Shown here one piece after another: positions 1-11,711 of a DNA stretch of 64,000 nucleotides. The number at the start of each line of letters is the position of its first letter. Position 1 is the stretch's first letter. The notes beneath the pieces are model-generated. The model ran no database searches. It worked only from the letters and a program-made list of their open reading frames with translations, and had not been told where the DNA came from. The stretch is from Seriola aureovittata (lineage: Eukaryota > Chordata > Actinopteri > Carangiformes > Carangidae). A program made the translations under genes and the position numbers. The stretch is from the NCBI RefSeq assembly GCF_021018895.1, contig NC_079386.1, forward strand, positions 14,535,552-14,599,551. Reading direction: 5' to 3'.

Positions 1-8
1 TGTCCACA

Positions 9-14
<6 letters not shown>

Positions 15-67
<53 letters not shown>

Positions 68-68
68 A
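15..68. repeat. (TG)n microsatellite
   Basis: Nearly uninterrupted TG dinucleotides broken by a single C. Confidence 0.95.
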
Positions 69-337
69 CTGTACAAACAACTTGCCTCATGTGCATATAT
101 TGCTGTGTGTGTGTGTGTGTGAGCATGCTGCAGATTGATTAGACAAGAGACAGACTAGAAGCAGTAGAGGCTTTAAGTCTTTGCTATAGATTAAGCTCTG
201 CAAAATGCTGGATCCTACATTTCCCATAATGCAGCTAATAAAATCTTTTCATTAGACCCTGCCTGCCCGGTAAATGCCTCAAGTTTGTAGCGCAGACTTT
301 CTGTTGTAAATGTGCAATCTCTCACGGCCAAACAGAG

Positions 338-376
338 ATAACCCTGATGACATCACAGTGACATCATCAGGGTTAT
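338..376. repeat. 19-bp inverted repeat with 1-base loop
   Basis: The arms begin ATAACCCTGATGA and are complementary at 17 of 19 positions around a single A. The core contains TGACATCA-like sites. It could be a tiny MITE end or a hairpin-forming regulatory site. Confidence 0.6.
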
Positions 377-614
377 TTTTCTCAGACTTAAAAAAAAAAA
401 CAGACAGAAGACATTACATAACTGTTTTCACAGGCTTTGTTGTACTTCCCACCAGCAGTTGTTTACCAAATAGAAAGTGATCAAGCAAAATGTGGTTAAT
501 TTCCTATTTTTCCTACTTAAAACTTTCTTGAACTTTCACTTGACAAACAGCGGCTCTAACAGCCTTACGGTCCAAACGTTACGTGTTCACCTTATCCTCT
601 ACCCCATGTCGTAG

Positions 615-3600
615 GTCAGCGCCCAGAAGGAGTTGGAGGACAGCTGGCAGGTGTACGCCGAGCTGCAGCGCCTGGTGGAGCAGAGTCAGGCGGAGCTGGT
701 GGAGCTGATCGCCACGCGGCAACGTGATGCGGAGCGTCACGCTCAGGAGCTGGCTCGAGGTCTGGAGAACGAACTGAGCCAACTGAGGAGGAGGAGCAAC
801 GAGCTGGAAGCCTTCGCACAGACCCAGGACAAAGTGGTCTTCCTTCAGGTGATACCAGCTTTCAAGAGACGTAACAAAAGTGGTCACTAAGCTGTTACCA
901 GAGCCGTATTTACGACACCCTCTTTCCAGTGTAGCTCTTCAAGTTCTTCCATTTCTAAGATGATGAATATTTCCAATCATAACCATACTCAAACAGAATT
1001 TTAAAGATGCATGCTGGCATTACCTCATTAGTCATTTTCCAGTGTGTAGCCTACATACTCAAAACAAAATTAGTATGCATTTGGGACAGAGCAAGGGCCT
1101 GAATTTGTTAAGAGGCTAACACACAACCGTGTAAGCTGCTGTGTTATACATACAGCACTGGCAGCCTGTAAGATATCTACCTTAATGGTATTGTAATATT
1201 ATTTATCAGGCTGAAAAAATATCATTTAAAAAAAATATCCCACTCAGAAACTATACACCGTATTTATTCATCATTGCACAGCCAGTGCTCCAGTGGACCT
1301 CTGTGGCTGCACCAGCTGTAGCTGCTCGGATATTTGTGACACAACATCAAAGTCTCTATGAACAGAGCCAGCTGTTACGGAAGTCCCCCCTTGTGCATTT
1401 ATCCTGGACTGCTTATGTAAATAAAATGTTGATTCTCTCTCACATGAAAGAAAGTCTTTGAGGTTTAGAATCTTTGCAGACAGGACGAGGAGAAGCACAG
1501 GCCTCGAACACAGTGTTTGGAAGAACTAAGTTGAGAATATGCTGATAGACACATTCACTGTCCTGCATCTTTAACTGTCCTGGTATGTTTCTGCTTATTT
1601 GGACAAAATCCTGCACTGACTGTTCTTTGATTTTACTGCCAGACTGACAATGTGCAGAGTGCTCTGAGTGGACATTTGCATTACTAGAGTTAAATTAGAT
1701 TAGATTTAAAGAGTTTCATTTCATAAATCTGGATTCGATGGCGCAGAACATTGTGAGATTAGTTTTTTTCTGTTCAGAGTTCCTCGCCTGCCTCATATTT
1801 AGTGTGCTCTTTTCTCTGCAAAGGCTTTCTTTTCCCTGAGGGGTCATTAAATATTCATTTCATCATACCTTGCTCTCCCACTTCCTGTAGAATCTGGCGA
1901 CGTTGCCACCCCCACTCGAGCCCACTGATTGGTCGGCGGTCAGCATCAACACTGACCTCTACCTGGGAACCGTCCGCTCCTCCGTCAGCGGCCTCATGGA
2001 CAAGTTCCAGGAGGAGCTTAAAAGACTGTACGGGAAAGGTACGGGCAGCCTGCCAAAGCCAGTTTCTCACTGTGTTATGATAAAACACGACGACTTGTAA
2101 AAGACACACAGATTTTTAAAAAAAGATTCACTGTGTGTTTGATGACAATGTGCAGCTTTCCAACACAAACTGATACCGTATGCTACAAGGACAGCGGGAC
2201 ATCTCATGTATGATACATGTGTGATACACAGGGGCTGCACAAATGAACAGAAACACCTTGTAGTAATGCAGCCACATTCAACAATACCATCAGCTATGGG
2301 TGTGAAAGGGTTAATGTGCCGGTTTGCATAGTGATGTTGTTCCTGTTATTTTGTCCATCGCCTGTATGATAACTCAGAAACAACTAATGAAAACAGCTTT
2401 GCCTTTAAAAATGTGTAAACTTCTTATTTAATGTGTAACAAGGGCAACATTTTCTCAAAAATACTCAATATAGTGATATATACAGTATTTTATATTGTAC
2501 ATGAATCATCAATGCAGAGTTACAGTAAAATCCATCCTCTCTCCTCCAATGCCAACCACACTTCCTGTGCTAAATCCAAATCCGGGGATCTGCAGGACAC
2601 TGTACGCTTTGAAATAGAAAAGTGACTCATCATTGCACCAAGCAGCCCACCACACTCACACTTTCACACATACAAGATGGCTGGGCAGATGGAGATAGTG
2701 TTGATGCCACAGTTCATCCACTTGGAAGCGACGGAGAGGCAGCAGCAGAGAGCTGACTGACAGCGCCACATGTCTCGAAGCATTTACAGTTCCAGATTAG
2801 ATCTACATGTTTACCACCCACACGTGCCATCTGCTTTGACTTTGACTCTTCAGCTGAATGACTTGCTGACATGGTCTCTCCCTCTCTTTCTGTCTCTGTT
2901 TCTCTCTCCCAGAACTGCGGAAGGTGCAGAACTATTCAAGTGAGTAAAGCTTTAAATTGTTAGCTGTGATATTGATGGTTTGCAGTTATGCTTTTTGAGG
3001 GCAGGGACTCTTCTTAAAGGAGATTTTAGAGGAGCGAGCAGAGGTTTCTGGCAGTCTTTAACCAAAGCGTTAACATAAGGTTCAGTTCTTCAAATTATCC
3101 ACAAGATGGTGCCATTTCTTCACTGCACAGACGAGCTGAATCCAGGGGCACACAGACACTTTGAACGTATACATTTCACTGTACTTGAGTTTAGTTTTCA
3201 GGTACTTTCTGCTCACATTTTAACACATGAATAGTAATAAAAACAGTACTATAATATATATATATATATATATAAAACAAAGTCCCTCCAAAATATTGTG
3301 TCTTTGCCTTTGGTTCGCGGAATACATTTTTCTGATAATACTTGTGTGATTTAAAAGTAAAATTGGTGTAGAGGCTACAGTCCTCGCTGCAGTTGGCCCC
3401 GGTTCGAATCCCGCATCGGACAGCATTCCCCCTCTCTGCCTCCCCGTTTCCTGTCTCTCTCCACTATACTATCAAATAAAGGCATAAAAAGCCCAAAAAA
3501 ATATACTTTAAAAAAAATAAAAGTAAAATTGGTGTTTTAAATTATATTGCTATTTTTAATTAAGTAAAGGATTTAAATTCCTACACCACTGCAACTTTGT

Positions 3601-4337
3601 TTAGGGTGAAGTTCAGTAAAACGAGCTTAGAGAAAATTAAAGGGTGAACTGAGACATTTTTGATGGTCTTGATAAATGGTCTTCCACTGTTTCCTTCCCT
3701 AGTTTAACAAGCAGATGTATTCAGGCGAAGGAAATTCATTATTGTGATGGTAAGATTATCATAACAGAGTAAAGGGAACTCTGCTGTGTTCTGACCAGGT
3801 GAGGTGATTTTGGACCCCGGCACAGCCCAGAGGAACCTGGCCGTGTCCGAGGACGGCCGTCAGGTGAGGTATGAAGAGCGTAAGACCCCCCACTCTGATG
3901 GTCCAAAACGCTTCAGCCCGGCCCTCTTCGTCCTGGGCCGAGAGGGTCTCAGCTCCGGGTGTCACTACTGGGAGGTGGATGTGGGGCGCAAGACGGCCTG
4001 GACCCTCGGCGTCGTCCGTGCATCAGCCCGCCGCAAGGGCGAGATCAAGCTGAACCCCGAGGGGGGATACTGGTGTCTGTGGCTGAAGAACGGGGAGGTG
4101 AAGGCTCTGGCGTCGTCCCGCCTGCCTCTTATGCTGCCATCCCAACCCAGTAAAATGGGAATCTTCCTGGATTATGACGGAGGTCAGATTTCTTTCTATG
4201 ATGTGAAGGCACGTATACATCTCTATACTTTTGTTGATAACTTCACCGAGAGCCTGTACCCAATCTTCAGCCCCTGTCTCACCCAGGAGGGCAAGAACGC
4301 TTCTCCTCTCGTCATAACCTCTGTTAAACACACCTGA
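615..4337 (+). CDS. T1: bloodthirsty-type TRIM protein, 3' part (coiled coil + PRY-SPRY)
   Basis: TRIM proteins are RING E3 ubiquitin ligases; the SPRY domain chooses the target. Four exons are readable: 615-848 (78-residue coiled coil, starts after GTAG, ends CTTCAG/gtgata), 1891-2038, a 27-bp exon at 2913-2939, and 3799-4337. Together they keep one frame (1+27+539 phases fit) and encode about 315 residues. The last exon is a full PRY-SPRY: LDP start, HYWEVDVG, LGVV, GGYW and FLDYDGGQISFYD motifs, stop TGA. A polyadenylation signal lies at 4481. The RING, B-boxes and first coil exon are not in the window, so it is 5' partial. The exon sizes are the same as in the complete genes downstream, so it is the leftmost visible member of a tandem array. 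Large introns hold an (AT)n run and a SINE. The family call is firm; the orthologue is unknown. Confidence 0.85.
3245..3272. repeat. (AT)n microsatellite
   Basis: TA dinucleotides inside the last intron of T1. Confidence 0.85.
3345..3520 (+). mobile_element. tRNA-derived SINE, partial
   Basis: A pol III B-box (GGTTCGAATCC, 3401-3411) is followed by a C/T-rich body, then a tail with AATAAAGGC and A-runs. This is the layout of common teleost tRNA SINEs. It is not a functional tRNA: no cloverleaf can be completed around the B-box. Confidence 0.55.
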
Positions 4338-5990
4338 GACACTCAGTCAGCAGTAGGTTTGGTGCACAGTGTAGATACTTTTTTGCAGATAATTCTTCCC
4401 TCCACCTAAAAATACAGGTTTTTATAAATAAGCCAGACAGTTTTACTTGTTTGCATAGCACTTTACTTCAAACAACTTGAAATAAAAAAGGAATTTGCAT
4501 TGCAACACTACTCACTACAACACTTTCTCATCATATGGGGTCATACGGATCTGGTGTCTGACCCACAGAGTGACTGTTTCAAATCGATAAGATTAAAGCA
4601 AGCATTCTGTTACCAGGGTTCAGTCAAAGGAAACTGAAATGAAACATGGATGGTACTTTATTGCCTGACTACATATTACAAAGAAATATATTGACAGTTT
4701 GGTTATTTTAGTTGCAAATAGTTACGTCATATTGTATAGGTCTCAACTTGTATATGAAATAAAAATGGATTTTAGGATGTGAAAACCTGAAGGACTAGAA
4801 TAAAAGATTGCAAAGGCTAAATCTGACCTGTAGCTGTTACTTTGTGCAGCCCTGGTTCAGTTGGACGTGTAAAGGAGATACGTTTGAGTGATGCTGTATA
4901 TTTGGCACTTTGTTTTCTGTCCAAGTCTTTGTTGAGCTGTAACTATCAGGCTTTGGAGACTTCACAGATTAAAACAATGATGTTCATAGATGTAAATGTA
5001 ATGTCGAGGTTTAGGTTTACCTGGGGAACCAAATGAGAATTTTTTTGCACCATTGACTATGACGTTGTTTCCATTGTCGATTTTTTAAAACACAACGTGG
5101 ACCTCAGATTGTTTCAAGGACCATGAAACTATTTTATGCTGTATTTTTATTGTATGAAATATTTGCTTTTGTATCTTCTTTCAGAACTTTTCCAATAAAG
5201 ATGATTAGTCGCAATTACATAATTTAATTTATTTTTTCAACTAATGAGGATTTGTTGTTTATCTCGTTCTCATCCGGCCATCAGCTGTTATCCTTAAAGC
5301 TGCATTAATCAATGTTTATATATTAGTAATGGATCAAATAACAAAGTGTAATGTGAAAGAGATAATCCCTCTGAGAATTATCTTTACAGTTCCCCTTTGC
5401 AAGTGATCAGACTGGATTTGTGTGTCCAGACAACACCAACCTATCTGCATGGGTCTCTAATGTAACGATGTAGGGGTCGCTCTCTATGCTAAACGCTATG
5501 ATGCTACAGGCAATAAAAAAAACTGTAAGTGGAGAGATACTGCTAGCATGGCTAACCACAAGTCAGGTTTTAGCTTTTTCTGCAGAGATTTACACAGTAG
5601 GCATGAACTTTACCTCTGAACAGAGCCTGGCTAGCTGTTTCCAGTCTTTTGCTAAGGTATGCTAACTGGCTGCCAAAATACTGATAATGCACTTTTTTTT
5701 TGTTAGGTGATTAATGAGTAAGACACAATTAATTAGATAACAAGAAAGTACTTGTCTTTTTGAGATGAGATGACATAATTAAAGCCAAATATTATCAGTA
5801 TTTCAAATGATACAAATCATAGATTCTGCCTTTAACAAAACTACTATTAAAATCATAACAAAAATGAACACTGACTTGATTCAACAGTGAACAGAAACCA
5901 TGTTGTTGCTCCCCTGTATCTGACTCCAGCCGGACTGCTGGTTTTTTTCCGAAGGGTTAAAGTTATCCCTCCTGGAGCACTGAGGGCCAG
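4338..5990. other. Intergenic, T1 3' UTR and spacer
   Basis: AATAAA signals occur at 4481, 4757 and 5195. A fragment of the teleost MITE with the words 'tgctaa...gctaac' and 'gtttccagtcttt' lies around 5500-5700. No gene seen. Confidence 0.5.
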
Positions 5991-5994
5991 GACC

Positions 5995-6136
5995 AGGGAG
6001 TATAAATTTGTATCTGTGGGGCACAAGGACAGGAAGGGAGGGGGGTATATTTTGGGTCTGAGGTGTGTGTGTTAGTGCGGTTACAGCCTGTCTCATGTGT
6101 CAGTGAACAGCAGAGACTCCAGGCAGCTGCTCTCTG
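5995..6136 (+). promoter_or_regulatory. Promoter and non-coding first exon of T2
   Basis: A TATA box (TATAAATTT, 6001) lies about 130 bp upstream of a good splice donor (CTCTG/gtgagt, 6136/6137). The next acceptor, gtgtag/GA at 7194, precedes the ATG by two bases. So a 5' UTR exon of roughly 100 bp is likely. I see no ISRE here, unlike upstream of T3, T5, T6 and T7. Confidence 0.5.
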
Positions 6137-7196
6137 GTGAGTGTCCCCATATCTCAATGTCTTTCCTGTCTCTCCACGTCCTGTCCTGCACTTTAATTTC
6201 TTTACTTTCACATCTGCTTCTCTGTGCACCAGCATATATCTGTTGTTGTGTTGTTGTTGGATTTTTTAATAGTGTTTACCTGATTAAGAGCCGTGGCCTC
6301 TTTTGCAGGCAGTGTTGTACAGATTCAAATAAATGCTAGGGAAAGACGTTCCTGTTTTTTTGTTTTTTTTTAAGGTGCTTACATCTTAAAATAACCCAGA
6401 CTCTTGTTTAGAACATGAAAGCACCGCGAGACAGATCACGGGCTAGCCCATTATTTTTGGAAAGATTTTAATCTGGTCTGCCGTGAACACCTAGGCCTCA
6501 GGCAGAGAGCTGCTCGCCTTAAAAGTTGAACTCGCGCACTTACAGCTTCGCAGACATGCAGCCAGCGTACAAGCTAATTAAACAACCCTCATATATATAT
6601 ATATATGTGTGTATAGTTTCAATCACAGATGGAGTTGTGTTGTTTAAAAAGAAACTGGAGTTGAAAATTGAAGGTCTGAAACAACACACGGTCATCATGA
6701 GTGTATCAACATGGCTGATAAGTATCAGCACATTGCAGCAAACGAATGTCAATAACATGTTTGAGGTAATTCAACAGGTTCACTACTGCAAAATGCATCC
6801 ACCAGATAGGAGCTGAATGAAGTTATATGTTTATGAAAAAAAATGAGTATGAGTCGATAAATCATTATATCATCAATTTTGAAACTCTCAAACTGTGAAT
6901 ATGGATCGTCTTAAAATAATCTGGTATCAGTCGACCTCGAAAAAGTTACAAAATTTACAAAAGTTGTTTAAAACCTTGAATTAACACAACCTATATTTTC
7001 AAAATCTTCGTCTTGAATTTGTAAGCATTAAAGAAATCCCATCATGCTTTGCTCTGGAGATTTGCATGCCAATGACCCCAAACAAAGTCCATCCATCATC
7101 TAACCCTAGCGACCTCAATATCACAGCAGGTTTGATGCCCCGTTCAAAGGCTGGTTGCTTATGCTGAAAATGACGCTGCCTCTCCGCCGTGTAGGA
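6137..7196. other. First intron of T2
   Basis: Contains (AT)n near 6590-6606. No coding sequence recognised. Confidence 0.45.
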
Positions 7197-10100
7197 ATGG
7201 CAACCACTGGGAACCTTTCTGAAGAGCAGGTGCACTGCTCCATCTGTCTCGACGTCTTCACCAACCCCGTATCCATCCCCTGCGGACACAACTTCTGCCA
7301 GGGTTGCATCCTGGGATACTGGAAAACCAGCCCTTTGTTCCAGTGTCCCATGTGTAAGAAGTCCTTCCACAAGAGGCCTGATATTAGCGTCAACACTGTG
7401 CTGAGGGAGATCGCAGAGCAGTTCAAGGAGATTAGGGTTCGAGGTGTGGAAGGGAAGGTGAGCAAAGAGGAGGAAGAGGTGAAAGAAAAGAAGTGGACGA
7501 TGGAGAGAAAGAAAAAGGAGGATGAGGAGAGGCTTTTGGAGAAAGACCAGAAGCAGCAGCTTCTGGAGGAGCTGAAGGAGAAGCAAGTGGAGGAGAGGAG
7601 GAAGAAAGAGCAGTCAAAGCAAAAGCCAGAAGAGAAGAAGCCACTACGTGAGGAGTTACCTCCGTTAATCCCTCCTGTGTTCTTACCCAAAACCTCTCCG
7701 CCCTCCCCCCAAGCCACCGCTCAGGATCCACCACCTCCACTGCCCCGGACCTCACCTCCACCCTCACCTCAAACCCTACCTTCCTCCTCACTCCCACATC
7801 CCTCCTGGGAGGAGGATGTCCTGTGCGATGTCTGCCTCGGGGAGGGAAGGCCCAAAGCGGTCAAAGCCTGCCTCGTGTGTCTGACTTCCTACTGTGAGGA
7901 GCATCTGAAGTCTCACTCCGCCAGGTTCACCAAGCACAAGCTAATGGATCCTGTTGCTAACATGGAGGACAGGATGTGTCCAAAGCATGAGCGTCTCCTG
8001 GAGCTGTTCTGTAAGAAGGATCAGACTTGTGTGTGCGTGCTCTGTACCGAGACGGACCACAGGGCGCACTACACTGTCCCGGTGGAGAGGGAATGGATGG
8101 AGAAAAAGGTGAGACAGAGTTGCAAAACATTTCAGGACAACCCCAGTAATACTTCCTCAAGTCTTTCTAAATATAGTCTTTTCTTAAAAACTCAAAAGCC
8201 TTCCTTGTCCCAAAAGAAAACTATGACAAGACTAAAGTGAAGATCATGATGAGTATCTTTTGGCATTACTGAGTTTATACCTGTCATGAGTCGTGTTTAT
8301 GTGAAATTATGCTGTGCAGGCCCAGCTGAAGAGGACAGAAATAGACGTCCAGCAGATGATCCAGGACAGAGTGAAAAAGATGGAGGACATTAAACACTCT
8401 CTAGAGCTCAGCAAAGTGAGTCCTCTTGTCACAACAACTGATATCATCAGATAGCGTTGACACACGGTTACTCAACACAGATTTGTGTGTTCTGTCTGCG
8501 TTTTCAGGCCAGTGCTCAGAGAGAGATCGAGGAAAGCATGCAGGTCTTCTCAGAGCTGGTGCGCTCCATCCAGAGGACTCAAGCCGAGCTGGTTTTGGCC
8601 ATCGAGGAGAAGCAGATGCAGACGGAGAGGTGGGCCGGAGGCCTCATCACTGAACTGGAGCAGGAAATCTCTGAGCTGAAGAGGAGGAACACAGACCTGG
8701 AAAATGTGGCTCGGACCGACCACATTAATTTCTTAAAGGTGAGGGCTTTTTGTTTGGCGATACCCTTATGGTTAAATGCAAATTTGCTATTTAAGGTTTT
8801 ACTCTGAAAGGTTTGGCATCTCTATTTAATTGCATTTGTGACATTTCTGCAAGTGCTTCTCTAACTAAGACCAGACACCCTCTTTAACTTGTTACAATTC
8901 CACTGGCTCTTCTCCATCTGCTTTTACATTATGCTGCAACAACAGTGCCCCCTTCCTGTTCTGTGTAGTATTGCAATCTTAACACATCATTTAAAAATAC
9001 AGTGTGGATTAAAGGCTGCCACTCATTCTGGAAATAATCTTACAGATTTGTTTGTTTATAAAGTAGATACACACCGTAAAGTCTATGTGATGTTATGTAT
9101 GGGACCTTTAAACTTTAAAAATGGTTTAACTGTTTGAAGTGGACTCAATCCAAAAACATTCCTTATAATTATTACTCAAAGTTATGGTAACAGAGATGGC
9201 AACAACCTTACACCGTATACTTTTTTCATATATATAACATGTAATTATAATATTTTGAATTAAAGTTGTGAATATGCTGTTTTGCTAACTAACTTGTTTC
9301 AAATTAATTTCCTATGCTGTTTCTCTCTGTAGAGCTTCCCCGCCCTTAGCACTCCACCATCTGTTAAAGACTGGTCTGAGACCAGTGTTCCCACTGACAT
9401 GTGTGTGGGTATGATCAGGAGATCTGTGGCAAAACTGGAGGCAACATTGAATGAAATGATCAACAAACTGTCTGAGAGCGGTAGGATTTTATAGTATATC
9501 AATGATATGTTCAGTTTAATTCTAAACAAAGAGAAGAAGAAGCAGAACACAGTATATCTTAAGAGAATGATGTATTTTGTTTTTTACAGAGATCCAAAGG
9601 ATTCAGAAATATACAGGTAAACCTTTTTCTTTTTTTTGGATTTGGTTTCATTTTTCCATCTTGAAGGTATCCAGTAAAATAGATCCTTTGTTATGTCTCA
9701 TGTTTCTGCAGTGGATGTCACTCTGGACCCTGACACAGCCAACCCGTGGCTGCAGCTTTCTCAGGACAGACATCAGGTGAGACACCTGGGAGCGTGGCAG
9801 GACCTCCCAGACCACCCTGAGCGCTTTGACACGGTGGTCATCGTCCTGGGCCGTGACGGTTTCACCTCTGGGAGACATTACTGGGAAGTCCAGGTGGGGG
9901 ACAAGGATGACTGGTATCTGGGAGTAGCCAGGTCTTCTGTGAACAGAAAGGGCAGGATCTCTGTGAGCACCACTCAAGGCTACTGGGCTCTGGCCATGAA
10001 GAAAGGCCAGGGGTACCGGGCGTCAACATCTCCACCGTTACTGCTCCCCCTCGACCCCAAGCCCAAGCGAGTGGGCGTATATGTGGACTACGAAGAGGGG

Positions 10101-10259
10101 CAGGTATCATTTTATGACGTGAGAGCTCGGACTCATATTTACACATTCAAAGATACGTTCACGGGGAAGATTCTGCCGTTTTTCTACCTGTACTGCTGCG
10201 ACAAAGCCTCTGATACCATCATGATCTGTCCTGTGAATGAGAAAACCCTGATCAAGTAA
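7197..10259 (+). CDS. T2: bloodthirsty-type TRIM with long charged/proline linker
   Basis: Six coding exons: 7197-8108, 8320-8415 (96 bp), 8508-8738, 9333-9480 (148), 9590-9616 (27), 9712-10259, giving 653 residues in one frame. RING at residues 14-53 (C-x2-C ... C-G-H ... C-P-M-C). B-box 1 from about residue 210 and B-box 2 to about 297, ending with the C-x2-C...H-x2-H ligands. Coiled coil across the 96- and 231-bp exons. PRY-SPRY from about residue 472 ([24 protein letters not shown]). Odd: about 125 residues of Lys/Glu-rich, then Pro-rich sequence separate RING and B-box 1; the other array members have roughly 30-45. The ATG at 7197 is preferred to 7155 because an acceptor (gtag) falls between them. 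Likely an E3 ligase of the interferon/immune type; the substrate cannot be inferred. Confidence 0.88.
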
Positions 10260-11214
10260 AACTAAGGACATATCTGACAGTAAAAACAACACAGGGAAGC
10301 TCTTGTGAAAAGTGAATACAGCCTGTATTTTGTCATAGGCTAACCTGCTTTAATCAAATCCCGTGTTTTATGTTTTATGTATATTTATTACATGTATAAT
10401 TTAGTTCAACTAATATGTTAATTGTATATGTAATTGTAAATGTGTTGTATTGTTTGCTTTCTTGTTGGGAGTTAAATAAGAAGATTAAGACCACTGTCAT
10501 GTCTGTCTGTTTAATATGAAGCACCAAGCAGCAGGCAGTTAGCGAGTCTGAGGAGAGACAGCTAGCTTGACTCTGTCCTAATGTAACACGATCTAAATGT
10601 AACCAGTACTTCTCAAATTCAGTCATTTTAAGGAATAGGTTGACATTCACTACCTTTTTTTTTTTTTTTTTGCTGAGAGTTGGATGAAAAGATTTACACC
10701 ACTCTCATGTCTGTGTGCTAAATAAGCTAGGAGGTTAGCTATTAGCATAAAGACTGGAAACAAGAACATTTTTTTGTTTTTTGGATGGATTAAACAAACT
10801 ATTATGTGTTAATTGGTGGACTATAAAGGAAGGCTAAATTTGTCATCAGTGTTCACAGCCAGCCAAGCTGTTTCCAGTCTTTACACTAAGCTAAGCTAAC
10901 CAGCTGCTGGTGGTAGCTTCATATTTACAGACATATTAGTCTTCTCATGAAACTTTTGGTAAGACTGTGTACTTCCTAAAATGAACTATCATTTTAAATG
11001 CATGACACATAAAAATAAATAAATAAATAAATAAAAATAAAGTGTAGTTTTCACTTTAACTTTCATAATTGCATGTTGGTTTTTAATGACGTTTGACTGA
11101 TATTGTAAAGGCTGTATGCTGTAAGAGAAATGTGTTCATGGTTTACAACAATAAATGTTCTCTCAAATATTCCAACATGTCACTATTTGTGGCTTCACAA
11201 AAGAAATACACTTA
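10260..11214. other. Intergenic between T2 and T3
   Basis: T2 3' UTR, then a MITE (10626-11000) and (AAAT)n around 11013-11040. No gene seen. Confidence 0.5.
10626..11000. mobile_element. MITE-like teleost repeat ('gctaagctaa' family)
   Basis: The two ends are similar in inverted orientation (TTTTAAGGAATAGG on the left; the right end reads similarly on the - strand). The middle carries 'cataaagactggaaac' and, inverted, 'gtttccagtcttt'. Related fragments sit at about 5500-5700, 12985-13090 and 18357-18700. Confidence 0.5.
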
Positions 11215-11416
11215 AGTTTCATTTCATGAAAATGATGTCGCTCTTGGCCACACCCACTGAAGTGACTGGAGCTGCACCAACTTCTCAGCTCGTCTGTATC
11301 CTTTCCCATGTGAGACATGAACACCGAATTGTTTGCAGTGCCTTAATTACTGCATATGTTCCTTCGTGTGAAAGACAGCTTTGGTGTCTGGGATTTACAG
11401 AACTACGGAGAGTCGG
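11215..11416 (+). promoter_or_regulatory. ISRE-like site and non-coding first exon of T3
   Basis: AGTTTCATTTCA at 11215-11226 matches the interferon-stimulated response element (AGTTTCNNTTTC core, one base short at the 3' end). A splice donor (GTCGG/gtgagt) at 11416/11417 and an acceptor at 11701, ten bases before the ATG, define a 5' UTR exon. Interferon control is inferred. Confidence 0.5.
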
Positions 11417-11711
11417 GTGAGTCATTCCTTCATCTTATTTTGCTGTTTTTCTGCTGTATTTGCTTTTAAAATACAGAACTGTAAGAATGTGAATGCAGGA
11501 TTAAGATGTGCAAGCTTATTCACATGAAAGTGACTCATTGGGCGGGTCAGTATTGACATTGTAAACAACCTAAAAATAGACTTCCAAAAACTTATATAAC
11601 TTTTTGAAACTTGTTTTCCTTGTTTAGTTCAGCTGTACATGATGTAAAAAGCCTGAATTAGAAAAAAATATAAAGTCAATAAATCACATTTTCTTCCACA
11701 GAGATCCCAAA

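Larger units (their letters stand above)
1..614. other. Upstream/intronic stretch with (TG)n microsatellite
   Basis: Holds a (TG)n microsatellite, a second short TG run near 106-120, and an inverted repeat at 338-376 (listed separately). No coding exon could be recognised. The missing RING/B-box exon and 96-bp coiled-coil exon of the TRIM gene that follows must lie further left, or have been lost. Confidence 0.6.

Noticed and set aside
3395..3425. tRNA gene suggested by GGTTCGAATCC
   Set aside because: No acceptor or anticodon arms can be formed; the tail is that of a SINE.
7121..7717. Minus-strand Ser/Phe-rich reading frames opposite T2 exon 1
   Set aside because: Antisense of the Lys/Glu-rich coding linker; no splice or promoter support.
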